Source: Stromatinia cepivora
Lineage: Eukaryota; Ascomycota; Leotiomycetes; Helotiales; Sclerotiniaceae
DNA length: 64,000 nucleotides
Reading direction: 5' to 3'
NCBI GenBank assembly: GCA_014898415.1
Contig: RCTD01000031.1
Location: 124,001-188,000, forward strand
The position numbers were made by a program, and so were the translations under genes. Shown piece after piece: positions 35,704-46,324 of the stretch (the first letter of the stretch is position 1; each line of letters opens with the position of its first letter). Below the pieces are notes generated by a model. That model ran no database searches. It saw only the letters and a program-made list of their open reading frames with translations, and was not told the DNA's origin.

Positions 35704-36179
35704 TCACCACCTATTAAGATTAGGACAAAAGAAAGAAGTAGGGCCAGTATAATGCTCAACGCCACCACTGGTACTCAAGTCGCTGGCAGGAATCAGGTAG
35801 TTTCCGACATAACCGGAATACGTGATCCGAATGGAGTTCCAAAATTCGAGACCGGCAGAAGTACGCGTGAACCAAAAATTTATCCCAGAGCATGTGCCGA
35901 TAGATCCAGCGACGTCGGGGAGCCTGCCGTCGCTAGTCGGGAGGGTGATGGAATAGGAAGTGCCGCTGCCGGTGGTGCCTGTGCCTATCAAAGAGTCGAA
36001 GGAGTAGCTGATTGAGGGATGATGAGATGAGGAAGAGATGCTTACGAGCAGGATGAGCCGCTGGTACATGCGGCTTGGAAGTTCTTAATGGTGTAACGAG
36101 CAGTAGCACGTTCTTCGATGGCGGTAGCTGATGCAGCGGCAACGCTGAGTGCAAAGATGAGGGTGGCTGAGAACTTCAT
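35704..36179 (-). CDS. Small secreted cysteine-containing protein
   Basis: The start at 36179 (MKFSATLIFALSVAAASA) is a clear signal peptide. Without splicing the frame stops at TAA just after GSSCS, so an intron must exist. Model A uses a strong GTAAGC donor (exon 1 ends 36046) and CAG acceptor (exon 2 starts 36007), but that intron is only 38 nt; it gives 145 residues with four Cys. Model B uses GTACCA (exon 1 ends 36068) and ATAG (exon 2 starts 35984), an 83-nt intron, 130 residues and three Cys. The mature part is rich in Gly, Ser, Thr and aromatics with beta-strand character (SYSITLP, IRITYSGYVGNYL). No family recognised with confidence; an effector or surface protein is possible. Confidence 0.7.
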
Positions 36180-37611
36180 TTTGGCGGTATTGGAAAAACT
36201 GTGTGGGAATTGAATTTCTTGAAAGTGAATGAATAAGAAGAGGGATCCAACAGGAAAATCGCCCTATTTATACTTCAGGACTGTGAAAATCTCCTCAAAA
36301 GCATGCCTTTAACGCCTCACAAAACGACAAGGGAATACGATCTCTCCATCACCAGCGAATCCGACAGAACTACGGATCTCAGGCTCTCGTACTCTATTCA
36401 GTAGATCTCTGGATAATTAGAGGCTTGGCTTTCATCTGATACTTTATTTTGTAGTAGTAGAGGCTTGGTCACAGTGCAAGGAACCGAATGTCATTGGAGT
36501 AAGGTTTTTATTTACCTTGAAAGACGTAAATGAAAAGTCATTTAACTCTTTTACAGATGGGTCTCCGTTGTTTTTTTCATTGAGATGGATAAAGTTGGAT
36601 TCTTTATGTAACTTAGATGGGGTTTATCTTATCATTTAATGGGATGAAGAAAGTGGGGCGGAGATTAGATTAGATCATCTAAAGTTAATCTGATAATCTA
36701 ATCTGATCTACAGTGTACACTTTAACCGAACGATGTCGGACTACCTCGTACGGCCAGAAAGTATGTCACACTCCACTGTCAAGCACATATCACAAGAGGG
36801 TAAACTACAAGAGGAATAATGTGATACTTTCTGGCAGCACGAGTATGGGGGCTGGATCAAGTGGGTGCTAGTTGTTTGTAGTTGAATTTGGCGAAAGGTC
36901 GCAGGAGCATTAAAGCGCATATAAATATTCAATCAGCTGGCCTTGTGAGAAAAACTTACTTCCCTTCCAGAGTGGTCGACCAGTCAGCTAGCTGACAGCG
37001 CTGGATACAGCTATTAAGCTAAGCCAGCAAGTTGGATCTTGCATCAGTAAGTCAGCGAGATCAGGTCCCAGCTGGCAGCTAACTAATCAGCTGGGAGGGT
37101 CGATTGTTTGTAAAAAAAGAGAGTGCTTTTAGAAGGGGGGAAGGGGCAAATGGCCACTCCAATTTATGTGATTCCGGCATCACTTGGCCAGAACCACAGG
37201 GCCCTGATAGTCACGAAGATCTATGTAGTTGGAAGGGTTCTGTTATTGTACAACTTCGTGCTCAAGGAAACATTCATTAGTATTCAGTACTATTAGTTAC
37301 CATACAATATGACATTGTTACCATGAAACCGAATCCCTGCTTGACCCTTAGTAGAAACCACCACGGCCTTTCTATCAGTTATCGCTTCCACGTGATACTA
37401 AATTGTAGCGGCGTAACAGGCTCTTGGATATCAATATTAAAGAGATTATTCATATTGATGTATTGTATGATTGAAGGAATGTATAGAATTGTTTAAATGA
37501 CCTATAGCTAACTACCATACTAGTAATGCACCCCCGCAATTACACGATATCACATGCTATGCTATGTCACATGACAGCACACTTTCTGGAAACTAGAAAT
37601 TACTGATAATC
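36180..37611. other. Intergenic region
   Basis: About 1.4 kb containing the promoter of the small secreted protein and MITE-like copy 2. Short repeats of CAGCTGG/CAGCTAG character occur at about 36985-37100. No gene seen. Confidence 0.5.
36742..36845 (-). mobile_element. MITE-like element, copy 2
   Basis: About 104 bp with inverted ends GCCAGAAAGTATGTCAC (36753-36769) and GTGATACTTTCTGGC (36821-36835). Outer flanks extend the match to copy 1 (33576-33690) in reverse orientation. Non-coding; a non-autonomous DNA element is the simplest reading. Confidence 0.6.
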
Positions 37612-38144
37612 TTGATTGATGAGACGACGAAAAACGGTGTTATCGCAAGATACTACACTCTTTGGACTGCTTTGCATCAACGAATATTCAACATGCTTGC
37701 AAAAGGATCGCCGGCACACCTTACGCAAACTGACCTGACAGAGAATGCTCGTGGCCTTCTCGAAACCCTTGCCGCCTGGCTCTCTAGTGTTACAAGCTTT
37801 GAGCCACTTGCGCATGACTTTCAAAAGTGCTTCGATCCCGAATTAGCTGACAAATCAAGCCACTACTTGTGGAATTAGGTTTCCTTGGAAAGGTACAATC
37901 ACCCTTTGAATTATCTAAGATTCTGCTAAATACAAAACAGGCAATCTCGATAGTCAGGATACCAGGTCCGGATCCAGCACCATTTTTTAACAGATCTGGT
38001 CCAGCATACATTCTTCCTATCCGCGTCGAAGAGGGCACCCATCCTACAGTCTCGAATGTCCCACTAATTCCTGGTCAAATTGCATATATCAAAGACGGCG
38101 TGAAAGTCAGCCCTAAACTGGACTTTCTTTTTGTGCTGCTGTGA
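37612..38144 (+). pseudogene. Degenerate orphan gene (two overlapping frames)
   Basis: Two frames with protein-like composition abut and overlap near 37850-37880. The first reads ...LLETLAAWLSSVTSFEPLAHDF..., the second ...LLVELGFLGKVQSPFELSKI... and then IPGPDPAPFF and LIPGQIAYIKDG. No GT/AG pair joins them, but a one-base shift near 37858 would. There is no early ATG in the first frame. Either an indel broke the gene, or exon structure is missed. It is not recognised. It converges on the minus-strand genes at 38494-40164, like the 41363-41919 gene with its neighbour. Confidence 0.35.
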
Positions 38145-38493
38145 TGATACATGAAACAAAGGAGAGCTGGAGGTTATAAATGTGCGGTGGTGTTGAATAT
38201 GTTATCCGTGGCGTCATATGAAGGGATGTGTGCGTGCTCATAATCGAACGAAAAAGTTGAGGGGTCATGCGCCTCGTCGTAGTGGAAAGAGAAGTTTGAT
38301 GGGTTATGAGCAAGCTCGTAGTCGAAACAATCTTGGAGAGCACCCTGTTCAGTGTGATAATTGACTTATCCTTAGCATTATTTCCTCTTCCAATGAAATA
38401 CGAGCAAATACTTACTTGTTTCATCTTCCCTCGAGCCTGTTACCACAGCTCCTTGATTGTGGATATCGTCTGTAATGTAAATCAGCATCATAT

Positions 38494-39285
38494 TCAGTAT
38501 CGCCATGATATATCCATACCGATTGCTCTACGAGCTGTTATGCTGCCAGGCTCAAAACTAGCGTCCAAGTATTCCTGCTGGAGTGCCTCGCCAATCTGTT
38601 GATGAGATTCCATGTTGGGTGTGGATATTGAGCGAGCTTGGGTAGCCGCCGAATCTGAAAGGTCGTTAGATATCCCGTTGCCTCGTTCGAAAATATCGTC
38701 ATCCATGCCTGCGAACTCTCTGGCCGTCACTGGAGGCGGCTCTGAACATACATGGTTGGCCGGGTCAAGTTGCTGGTGCTCTGTAATAACGGCATCTAAC
38801 AGAGACTGTATCCTATCTATGTAGAGTTTCAATGCTCTGAATTCTCGATGGCATCTTTGGCAACTTACCTGGTACAGTTGTCTCTTTCCTAGTATCAGTT
38901 GTATCAGGGCTTGCCCATGGTGATTGATTGTGATCACTATAAGTGGTTTGATCTATTTGTTGTGCTAGATGTTCATCGCGACCCTGCACAACATGATAAT
39001 TGGCGTGCGCTACTATATTGATCTCATCTGATTCGGGAGGCCTCGAAGGTTCCAGATACTGCTCTGTGATAGCTTGAAAGGTAGGTTCTAAGGTGGATAC
39101 AAGCGCGTAAAACTTGAATGTTTTGAGCAACTCATTGATTGCCTCAATCTCAATCGCCTCCCATTTCTTCTGCTCAAAACTACAAATCGAACTTAGTGTT
39201 GCAATATACTACTGGACCATAAACTTACGACTTGGAATTGCCCCCAAGGCATAATATGAGTCCTCTTGGCCTGATCAAGCTCCAT
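38494..39285 (-). CDS. Unrecognised acidic protein, orphan module 1
   Basis: Three exons on the minus strand, 39285-39229, 39169-38869 and 38816-38494, with introns of 59 and 52 nt, both with good donors (GTAAGT) and in-frame joins; 226 residues. The N-terminus reads MELDQAKRTHIMPWGQFQV, then a helical segment (WEAIEIEAINELLKTFKFYALV), then a Gln/Asp/Glu/Thr-rich tail without signal peptide or membrane segment. Its start lies 50 bp after the stop of the next minus-strand gene, so the two might be one longer gene whose joining intron I could not find. Function unknown. Confidence 0.5.
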
Positions 39286-39335
39286 TTCTCTCAATACCGC
39301 GATATCCGCACCAGTTTATCTTTCCTTCGCTTGAA

Positions 39336-40164
39336 TTAGTCGTCTAATACCCTTTGTGGGTATAGGCGACGTGCTAGTGAATCAATTGCTCGGGATCGCA
39401 AGGACAAAGTGCAGCTTGCCGCGGAACCCCATTCCTTCACTTCCCCACCAACTCGTTTCTTCATCTTCTGTTCCCTCCGAATTTTCTTCTCTTCCTTCGA
39501 GATAATCTCAAAGATGATGATCAGAAGGATCCTCCTTCGAATTGGATTTAACTTTTGCTCGTCCTCGATTTGTTCATATTGTTCAAAGCATAATCTGAGA
39601 AGATCAACATTATTACGTTCGTTTAAGGCTATCAGCGAGCCGTGGAACGATGAAGGTTCGTTCCGCCATCTAGATAATACCACTTTCGAGTTGTCAAAGT
39701 CATCCGAACTCCGATCCCAATGCCGGCTGATGTGGTAAATTCTACGTATCTGAGAATCTGACAGGCGTTTTTCGTCAGTCGTGATGAAACTTCTCAACCA
39801 TTGTTCAAGCTTCACTATGGGATCGTGTATGGGCCCCCTAATGCCATCAGTAGAGTGCTCCTCGACTTCTGGAAATGAGGTCTTCTCAAGGAGAACGGTG
39901 CGGAGGGAATTGGCGTGGTTCGGAGAGTGAGCAAGTCGTTTCAACGAACGCCCAACTTCCTGCATTCGATATGAGTCAGTGAACAACGCACAAAGTAAGG
40001 CAATCGATGTACAATATCGCCAGCATCGTAGTAAAGCTTGCTCAATTCCTCAAGTTTGAGCACGATGGCTTCAGGCGTCCTATATTCCTAAAATATATTT
40101 AGTCAATGAAAGGGTTGAAGTGTTCAAGTTCAGCACATACCTCACTACTATTATCTGAACCCAT
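39336..40164 (-). CDS. Unrecognised basic protein, orphan module 1
   Basis: Three exons on the minus strand, 40164-40141, 40087-40013 and 39959-39336, with two 53-nt introns; 240 residues. Exon 1 is only 24 nt (MGSDNSSE). For intron 2 a donor GTACAT is chosen because the alternative donor would leave a 32-nt intron. The protein is helical and charged, with segments IYHISRHWDRSSDDFDN, NVDLLRLCFEQYEQIED, NPIRRRILLIIIFEIISKEEKKIRREQKMKKR and SLRSRAIDSLARRLYP, suggesting a nuclear or nucleic-acid-binding role, but no domain is recognised. Confidence 0.5.
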
Positions 40165-41362
40165 TTCGATAATTAAAAAGAATTAAAAAGCCAAGTGAAG
40201 CGGTTATGAATGAGAACCTAAAGAGGCGAGATGCGACTAGGGTGAAAGTTACAGTGGGTAACTTCTAATTGCTAGTTGCCCTCGACTGCTTTTGATGGTG
40301 CTTCCTCCATTGTTTACTTGTCAAGGTGATATAATGAAGCTGTAAAAGATAATCACAAGTTTTCCAGGTTGGAGTTCGGTAGGTGTGGCGTCCGGCTGTG
40401 TTCATCTTTATAATACTTGAAAAAGATCAATATTCATAATAACAAAAGGTTTTCATGTTAACAAGTCTTGTAGATTAACTTATACCATGAAAATCATCCA
40501 TTTCCCAAATAGTATACTCCATTTGTAAAAAAAACTTCATCAATATATGGCGTTGCGACTTAATCATTATAGCGAAATCATTTGCAAGTCTTATTTTCTG
40601 CATAGTAATAACATCATAGGAGTCGTTGAAAGTTATTCGGAAGTATCAATAAGATTCTTGATAAGAGTCCACATGAGAATTACTTCTTCCTCATTCAAAA
40701 GAGCTTCGGAAGCTGACAGTATACGCTTGCATACGGCATTGATCATTTTGGTTGGATTGTAAATGGACTCCACAAGGTTAGGGTTTTGGAAACCAGTAAA
40801 GAAGAAAGAGAAGTAGATATCTAATAGAAATCCTACATATAGTACTTGACAAAGGATATATGAAGAGACTAGAATTGCGCAAGATTTGCAAGCCTCCTTT
40901 ACCTTTAAACGCACAATCCATTTCTCACATCAACCCGTCTATGATATACAGGACCGCCATTCACTTCCCCCGGTGACCCTCCTAGGGTGTGCATGACGGT
41001 GTAGGTGATGTCGATGACAGCAGCCAAAACCTTAAAAGCAGTCATATATGGCACGTGATTACGGTTCTCCAACTCACATCTACATGGTCTGTGCAGCTTG
41101 CCGTAACAATCTTCTAAACATACATACCTCATCCTCCTACACCGAATTGCATCTTCAACAATACAACAGAAACCATCATAAGTCAAGCTTTTTCAATTCA
41201 AAATTTGCTACATTAACAATAAATCAAATCCTAGTCTACAATCCATTTATATCACGTTAACTTCCGATTATTTGTGCCAGAAAACGTGGGAGATTCACCC
41301 CGCCAAAAAAGTTGGCAATACGACTATTGAAAAAAAGCACATCAACGCTTCACACCCCAAAG
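40165..41362. other. Intergenic region between divergent orphan genes
   Basis: About 1.2 kb. Minus-strand open frames at 40633-40914 (with a hydrophobic run ILVSSYILCQVLYVGFLLDIYFSFFF broken into two by frame) and 40905-41186 have no ATG context, splice support or recognised domain. They may be gene remnants. Nothing else stands out. Confidence 0.4.
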
Positions 41363-41919
41363 ATGGGTGATATGATAGTTTTCGGCCCGGGTGTCGCAAA
41401 AACTGCCGCAGACTCTGCTTGCGCAAGCCACGATAAGGAGATCAGTCAGCTACGGGCTGAAGGGAGATTAGAAGCAGGGAAAAAGACCATGGAGGCGTTG
41501 AAATGGACACCAGAGACGCTTCAACTTGCTCACGGATTTGCAAAGGTATGCCCTACACAAAGTCCTCACCAAGTGTTAATGTTGACTCATTACGGCAGAT
41601 TCTTGACCTTTCGCCTCTCGATGCTCTCGGGATCGCTTCGCAGAATATCTCGAAGGACAAGATTAAATGGATTGGACCTATAGTATACTCAGATGTTTTG
41701 CCGAATCCGGTAATATACGGAAGCTCTGCAGCAAAGGGTGGTTTTCTTGGAATACTGGCATTGGGTACACTCAAACTGCCTGAAATTGGTGATAGCGGTG
41801 CTAAAGAGATCCAAAGTGGTTCAGTCGCGTATTTTCGCGATTCCGATTCTATTGTCTATCGCTCATGTGGAGGAGGACGCGGTATCTTATTTTATATTAC
41901 TCCTAACGATAGCGTTTGA
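41363..41919 (+). CDS. Unrecognised small protein, orphan module 2
   Basis: Two exons, 41363-41545 and 41599-41919, joined by a 53-nt intron (GTATGC...GGCAG), give 167 residues. The first half is helical and charged (ASHDKEISQLRAEGRLEAGKK). The second half is beta-rich and glycine-rich: WIGPIVYSDVLPNPVIYGSS, GGFLGILALGTLKLPEIG, SGSVAYFRDSDSIVYRSC. No signal peptide. The gene is convergent with the large minus-strand gene whose stop lies 129 bp away. Family unknown. Confidence 0.6.
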
Positions 41920-42047
41920 TGGCAATGAAAGTTTAGCGCCTTGTATCAAACCTTGTCCATTAGATGTGAAGAAGTTGCCACGGCCGGGCTGCTACAACCC
42001 AAAATGTTTCAATTTGAGCCGGATGACATAGAATTTGGCAATTGGCG

Positions 42048-44034
42048 TTAAATATCGAAGTGGTACATCAGGTTGGGATCTCCAATGTTTGATATATGAC
42101 CTAACGACAAACCCGAATTGTCACATCCAAAGTTTGGTAGTTGGCCTGGCATGCCCAGGAGGTTCAAGAAATTTGGATCGTCAGACCCAAAGTTAGGTAG
42201 TTGGCCTGATATATCCAAAAGGTTCAATATATCCTGTTCGGTAGGTGCAAGGTCAGGTAGTTGGCCTGATATATCCAAAAGGTTCAATATATCCTGTTCG
42301 GTAGGTGCAAGGTCAGGTAGTTGGCCTGATATATCCAAAAGGTTCAATACATCCTGTTCGGTAGGTGCAAGGTCAGGTAGTTGGCCTGACATATCTGTAA
42401 GGTTCAACAAATTTGGATCAGTAGATCTAATGTTTGGTGGCTGGCCCGACATGGTTAATTGGTCCGTTATGTTTGGCTTGCTCGAGGTTGCCGTTACGTG
42501 ACCCAAACCAGCGGTCTGTAGCTGGTCTGTGGTATTTGATGCTACAGTGCCTCCATGAACATCAATAGCCGACGTATCAGTCACAGCAAATCGTATAAAA
42601 TCGTTGGGTATGCCTTCACTGAGAAGATCGAAGGGCAGATCGCGACTGTCTGCATGCCGGTTGTTGTTACCAGCACGATCGATATGAACACCAATCTCAC
42701 CAGTTCTCTTGTGAGTGTCAGACGATTTTTCACTCGGTGTATCGAAATACGATGCCCATTTGCGTTTATGTTTTGCGTTACGACGGGTCTCGTTGGCATG
42801 TTGTTCTATATCAATATGAATCTTGATATTTTTGATTAACGCACTGCCACTCGAAAGAAGTTCGTCGAAGGTCCAACCATAGGCAACTAGGCCGTCAATG
42901 ATAGCAGACGCCGCAACTTTATTTAATGATCTGGCGCGCTTTTCAATTTCAGGAAGATGAGATTTCCTATAATCGAGAACCAAATCTATATCATCTTTAC
43001 TTATCTTTACCTCCCACCTATATTGAAAGCACGAGTTAGTCATTTATAACAATATAGAGCAGATGGCAACCTACAATGCACTAACGTTGGATCCGAGTTC
43101 GAGAAGAGAGCCAGGTTGTCCTTTGAGTAGCAGATGGAGATAGTTCCTGCCTTTCTTGTAATCACCTTTCAACGTCTCTAATGGGGTGTTGTCGATCTCA
43201 GCAAGCTCTCTGAAGGCAACAGTCTTTCGGTTATGGTGAAGTTTCGTGTTTTTTGGCATTTGAGAAAGATGGTCGACATCATGAATCAAGAAGATAGAAG
43301 TAAGACGAGCGGCGCAATCGTTTTCAGTGGAACCCGATCTTATCTTCCGGCGGCCTTGTTGTAATCGACGAAATTTGTGTGATCCATCGTCAAAGTCCTC
43401 AAATATTCCACTTTTGGAAGACCACAGATTCTGGTATGACTCGAGAGGAAGAGCTTCGGCTTCTTTGAAACCTTCAACTATGCGTACCAGACGTTTCATT
43501 CGCTTTTGTTTGACATTTGGCATAACCCCCACAAAGTATCTTGCGATATTAGCTTGCCCACCGGACAAAGAAGGACTTATAGTGAGATGCGGTTGAACTA
43601 TCTTGCCTGACGAGGTGTGAGACGATGATGGCCGGTCTGATACACAAGTTGAATGGTGAACTGGGGCCACCAGTGTGACCAATTCGGACCCTGAGCACAA
43701 TCTTAATGGAAAACATCGCGAAGGAACATATTGGCCGGCTTTGCAGAAATTATCATCCACAGAATTTGAAGCACTACTCAAATTCGAAAGTCGATATTGG
43801 TCCAAGATAGTAGCTTTGTGAATTTCTGGGATAAGGTTCCAACAATCATCTGCGGTACCTCGTTCAAAAAGGGCTTTGAAACAAGATATCAATGGCTATT
43901 TCGAAATCAGCAATAGTCAAACCTAATAATAAAATTGAATTGATTACCTCCGAGAATTCAATAATGTCGGTTGGTAATAGCTTTGTTATGCTGCTGATGA
44001 AAGTGCTGGCAATATGGTGGTCACGGTGGGACAT
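42048..44034 (-). CDS. Large unrecognised protein with 20-residue tandem repeats, orphan module 2
   Basis: Proposed exons on the minus strand: 44034-43948, 43895-43086 and 43010-42048, about 619 residues. Intron 1 (52 nt, GTAATC...ATAG) is convincing. Intron 2 is less certain: the donor GTTAGT at 43085 is good but the phase-matching acceptor is a poor GAG; the better TATAG acceptor at 43018 breaks frame, so the gene may carry a lesion. The N-terminal half is basic with RRKIRSG and LLLKGQPGSLLELGSN. The middle has a helical block (DDIDLVLDYRKSHLPEIEKRARSL cut by charged residues). The C-terminal part is an acidic-hydrophobic repeat array. No known domain recognised. Confidence 0.5.
42121..42450 (-). 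repeat. 60-bp in-frame tandem array in orphan gene
   Basis: Repeats are spaced exactly 60 bp; the GGTAGTTGGCC anchor recurs at 42136, 42196, 42256, 42316 and 42376, with a diverged copy at 42436. The central units at 42241-42300 and 42301-42360 differ by one base. On the minus strand each encodes a 20-residue unit of the form SGQLPDLAPTEQDILNLLDI; the outer units are diverged. Such arrays expand and contract by unequal recombination. Confidence 0.92.
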
Positions 44035-44083
44035 GTTGATGTGAAGAAGTGAATTGGTGATGGTTCAAACGAAGTTGATTTAG

Positions 44084-44170
44084 AAACAACAATATGCAAC
44101 GACCAGGATTAGAGTTCAACAAGTTGGATTCTAATCCTTGAATTCTAATCCTGGTCGCTGCATGTTGTTT
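44084..44170. repeat. Foldback (hairpin) element
   Basis: Arms ACGACCAGGATTAGAGTTCA and its near-perfect reverse complement (right arm ending CCTGGTCG, about 44140-44157) enclose an 18-nt loop; the match extends outward with a 3-nt gap to AAACAACA / TGTTGTTT. The motif ATTCTAATCCT is also repeated directly in the loop and right arm. It sits 50 bp upstream of the start codon of the minus-strand gene at 44034. Confidence 0.8.
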
Positions 44171-44760
44171 AACGAAGCTGAAATCTATTCCTCATGCGGA
44201 ATAAGGCGATCTTCTCAAAGTTCTTCGCTAATATGCACCTTCATCTTTTCCACACTTCAACCAACAGCTCGGTCGAGGAAATGACCGGAACAGCGATGAG
44301 ATTTCCTACTTCTTCGGGAAGTGAGGGGGGGTAATAATCGAATCATCTATTCCGAATAGTTATTGCTTGGCCCGCGATCAAGTTAACCTAGCTTCTAGTA
44401 TGAAATTAAGCCAATTCAACCTATGGATTGGGTTGAAGTGGAGCTTGGCAGGTCATGAAGCTAAGTAGGAGGTGCGCACTCTATCCGGAGAGTGATTGAT
44501 CAAGCATAACAAGATCAAGACTGATCAACAACACTATCACTAATCAATCATAGATCCTTTCGTTGAAAAGGGTCAAGTATTAGTGAGTAGTACGAAGGGT
44601 GTGAGTAGGATATTAGATTATCAGCTTAATTTTATTATTCTCAAGTATAAGAGATGAGAAGAAGGCAACCAACGTATGCCCCATCATCGCTCAAGATCGT
44701 CACACGTATTATTTCCCAAAAAGCTTGCAACCTGTTCTCATTGATAATTCATCTCGCAAA

Positions 44761-45584
44761 ATGAAACAGCTCGTATCTGTTCTTGCAGAAATCCTCTCCT
44801 TCTATGTACCTTTCTTGTACCTCATTGATTTTTACCTTCGAGGGCATCACATCGACTATACCAGGCCTTACGTCATCTTCAGATTTCTCATCTTTCTATT
44901 ATTTCTTGTTACTAATATAGTTCTGTTGATCATTCAATCAAAAGAAATATTATCTACATTCTATTATCTTCAGATTCTAATTCTGTCACTCAACTTTATT
45001 ATTCAGGTATGAATTTTTCCTGACCCAGGTGTTCGATTGCTGAATCTACCCTAGATCATGATGGCTTGGAGATCGGTTCTTGGCAATTTTGCCTTTCAGA
45101 AGTTCTGGGAAGGCCCTTTCCCCTGGGTTCTCTCGGCGGCTGTGTTGGTCGTTGGTGGTTTTATTTGTTCAGGTTTTGCTCTGATCTTCGGTGGCTGGAA
45201 TGACCATTTGAGCCGTGTATTGTGTATCGTCGGAATCGATCTGATTTATGGCTTTCTGGGCTGCCTTATCCTTGTACAGCTTTTTCGCTCCGGCATTCTA
45301 CATCACACGCACAAGAAAGCAGTAGCTCCAATGATGGTTTCAGTAATCACGTTCAGCGCAATACCAGCATCGGCATTATCTCTTCTTTTGAACAATACAG
45401 CTAGATTCTTATCGGCAAGTTCTATCACTCATTCACGATCAATCATCGCTGATTCTTCTAGTCACAAACGCTCCTCTCTTCTACAGTGAGCACTTCGTGG
45501 ATTGTTTTAGTGGCATACAAACGTTGGAAATATCGTGATGATGGAGATCATCATCGAGGGCCAGAATCAGGGTCTGTCCATTAG
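44761..45584 (+). CDS. Seven-TM orphan membrane protein
   Basis: Three exons, 44761-45006, 45055-45414 and 45462-45584, 242 residues. Intron 1 is 48 nt (GTATGA...CTAG). Intron 2 is 47 nt and starts GCAAGT, a GC-AG intron; without it the frame ends after 143 codons of exon 2, with it a further hydrophobic helix (SSTVSTSWIVLVAYKRW) and a charged tail are added. Hydrophobic segments lie at about 8-27, 38-60, 66-84, 103-127, 136-158, 172-190 and 203-219. Loops are short and the C-terminus hydrophilic. A seven-TM plan is seen, but no rhodopsin, PTH11 or PQ-loop signature is recognised. Function unknown. Confidence 0.6.
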
Positions 45585-45886
45585 CACAAAATAGTTATGT
45601 CTTGGTGGGTATATTAGTAATCTGTTTTGAAAGTATATTTGGCTTGAAAGGTAGCCGGAAGGAAACGGATCGATAAGGAAGCAAAAAAAGAGTGGCTTGA
45701 AACCCAATGGGTTGACCGAAGAAGACTGAAGAGTGCTCCAAATCCTGTCTGCTGTTCCTTCCATAGCCAAAACTTATATGGTTCCTAACCATCCAAACCG
45801 TGAACCTTCTGCTCCACAACCACCATCGCAAGGGTTTTACGTTCTTGCTCATCTATTTGTGTTAGTGAAATTTGGTTTCCAATAGA

Positions 45887-46324
45887 TTATGCTGTGATTT
45901 TGCCGAGTTGATAGTAACTCTCATCACCCTCGCTAACCACAATCACTTCACTATCCAACACTTCATCACAAATAAATGCCTTATCATCATCACCATCACC
46001 ATCATGAGAAGAAGAAGAACGGTGTAGATGCTGCAAGCTGAAACGGAGATAGTATTCGCCGTCACAAGTGGGAGTCTTGAGGTTGAAGTGAAAATAAGCC
46101 TGGTCATGGTCACCACGGATCTGATCGTGGGCGATAGGGTGCGCGGAATCTATGGATGATTTTTCTCTAACGTATCCCTTTTTGTCAAAGAAGGTGGTAA
46201 TGACAAAGTATTCATTAAGCTGCGCAAAAAGATCTCTGCCACTATGGAACACGACGACTATTGTGTGTTGGAAGGTCGAGTTGGTATTGGCTCGGATTGG
46301 AGGTTTGACGGCAATTCTGAGCAT
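45887..46324 (-). CDS. Minimal velvet-domain-like protein
   Basis: Single exon, 145 residues, ATG at 46324. The order of blocks resembles the velvet domain: LRIAVKPPIRANTNSTFQHTIVV (matching the opening QPxRAR strand and linker), EYFVITTFFDKKG, a central loop, AYFHFNLKTPTCDGEYYLRFSL (matching FVFPDLxxxxxGxYRLRFxL), and a closing VLDSEVIVV strand. It has none of the extra N- or C-terminal regions of VeA, VelB, VelC or VosA, and the cysteine and proline pattern is altered. Velvet factors are DNA-binding regulators of development and secondary metabolism (family knowledge). Recognition rests on pattern only. Confidence 0.5.
   Translation of the reverse strand: MLRIAVKPPIRANTNSTFQHTIVVVFHSGRDLFAQLNEYFVITTFFDKKGYVREKSSIDSAHPIAHDQIRGDHDQAYFHFNLKTPTCDGEYYLRFSLQHLHRSSSSHDGDGDDDKAFICDEVLDSEVIVVSEGDESYYQLGKITA

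Noticed and set aside
40633..41186. Two adjoining minus-strand frames, one hydrophobic
   Set aside because: No supported start or intron joining them; may be a remnant but not enough evidence.
42121..42450. CRISPR-like regular spacing
   Set aside because: Contiguous 60-bp coding repeats with no spacers, in a eukaryote.
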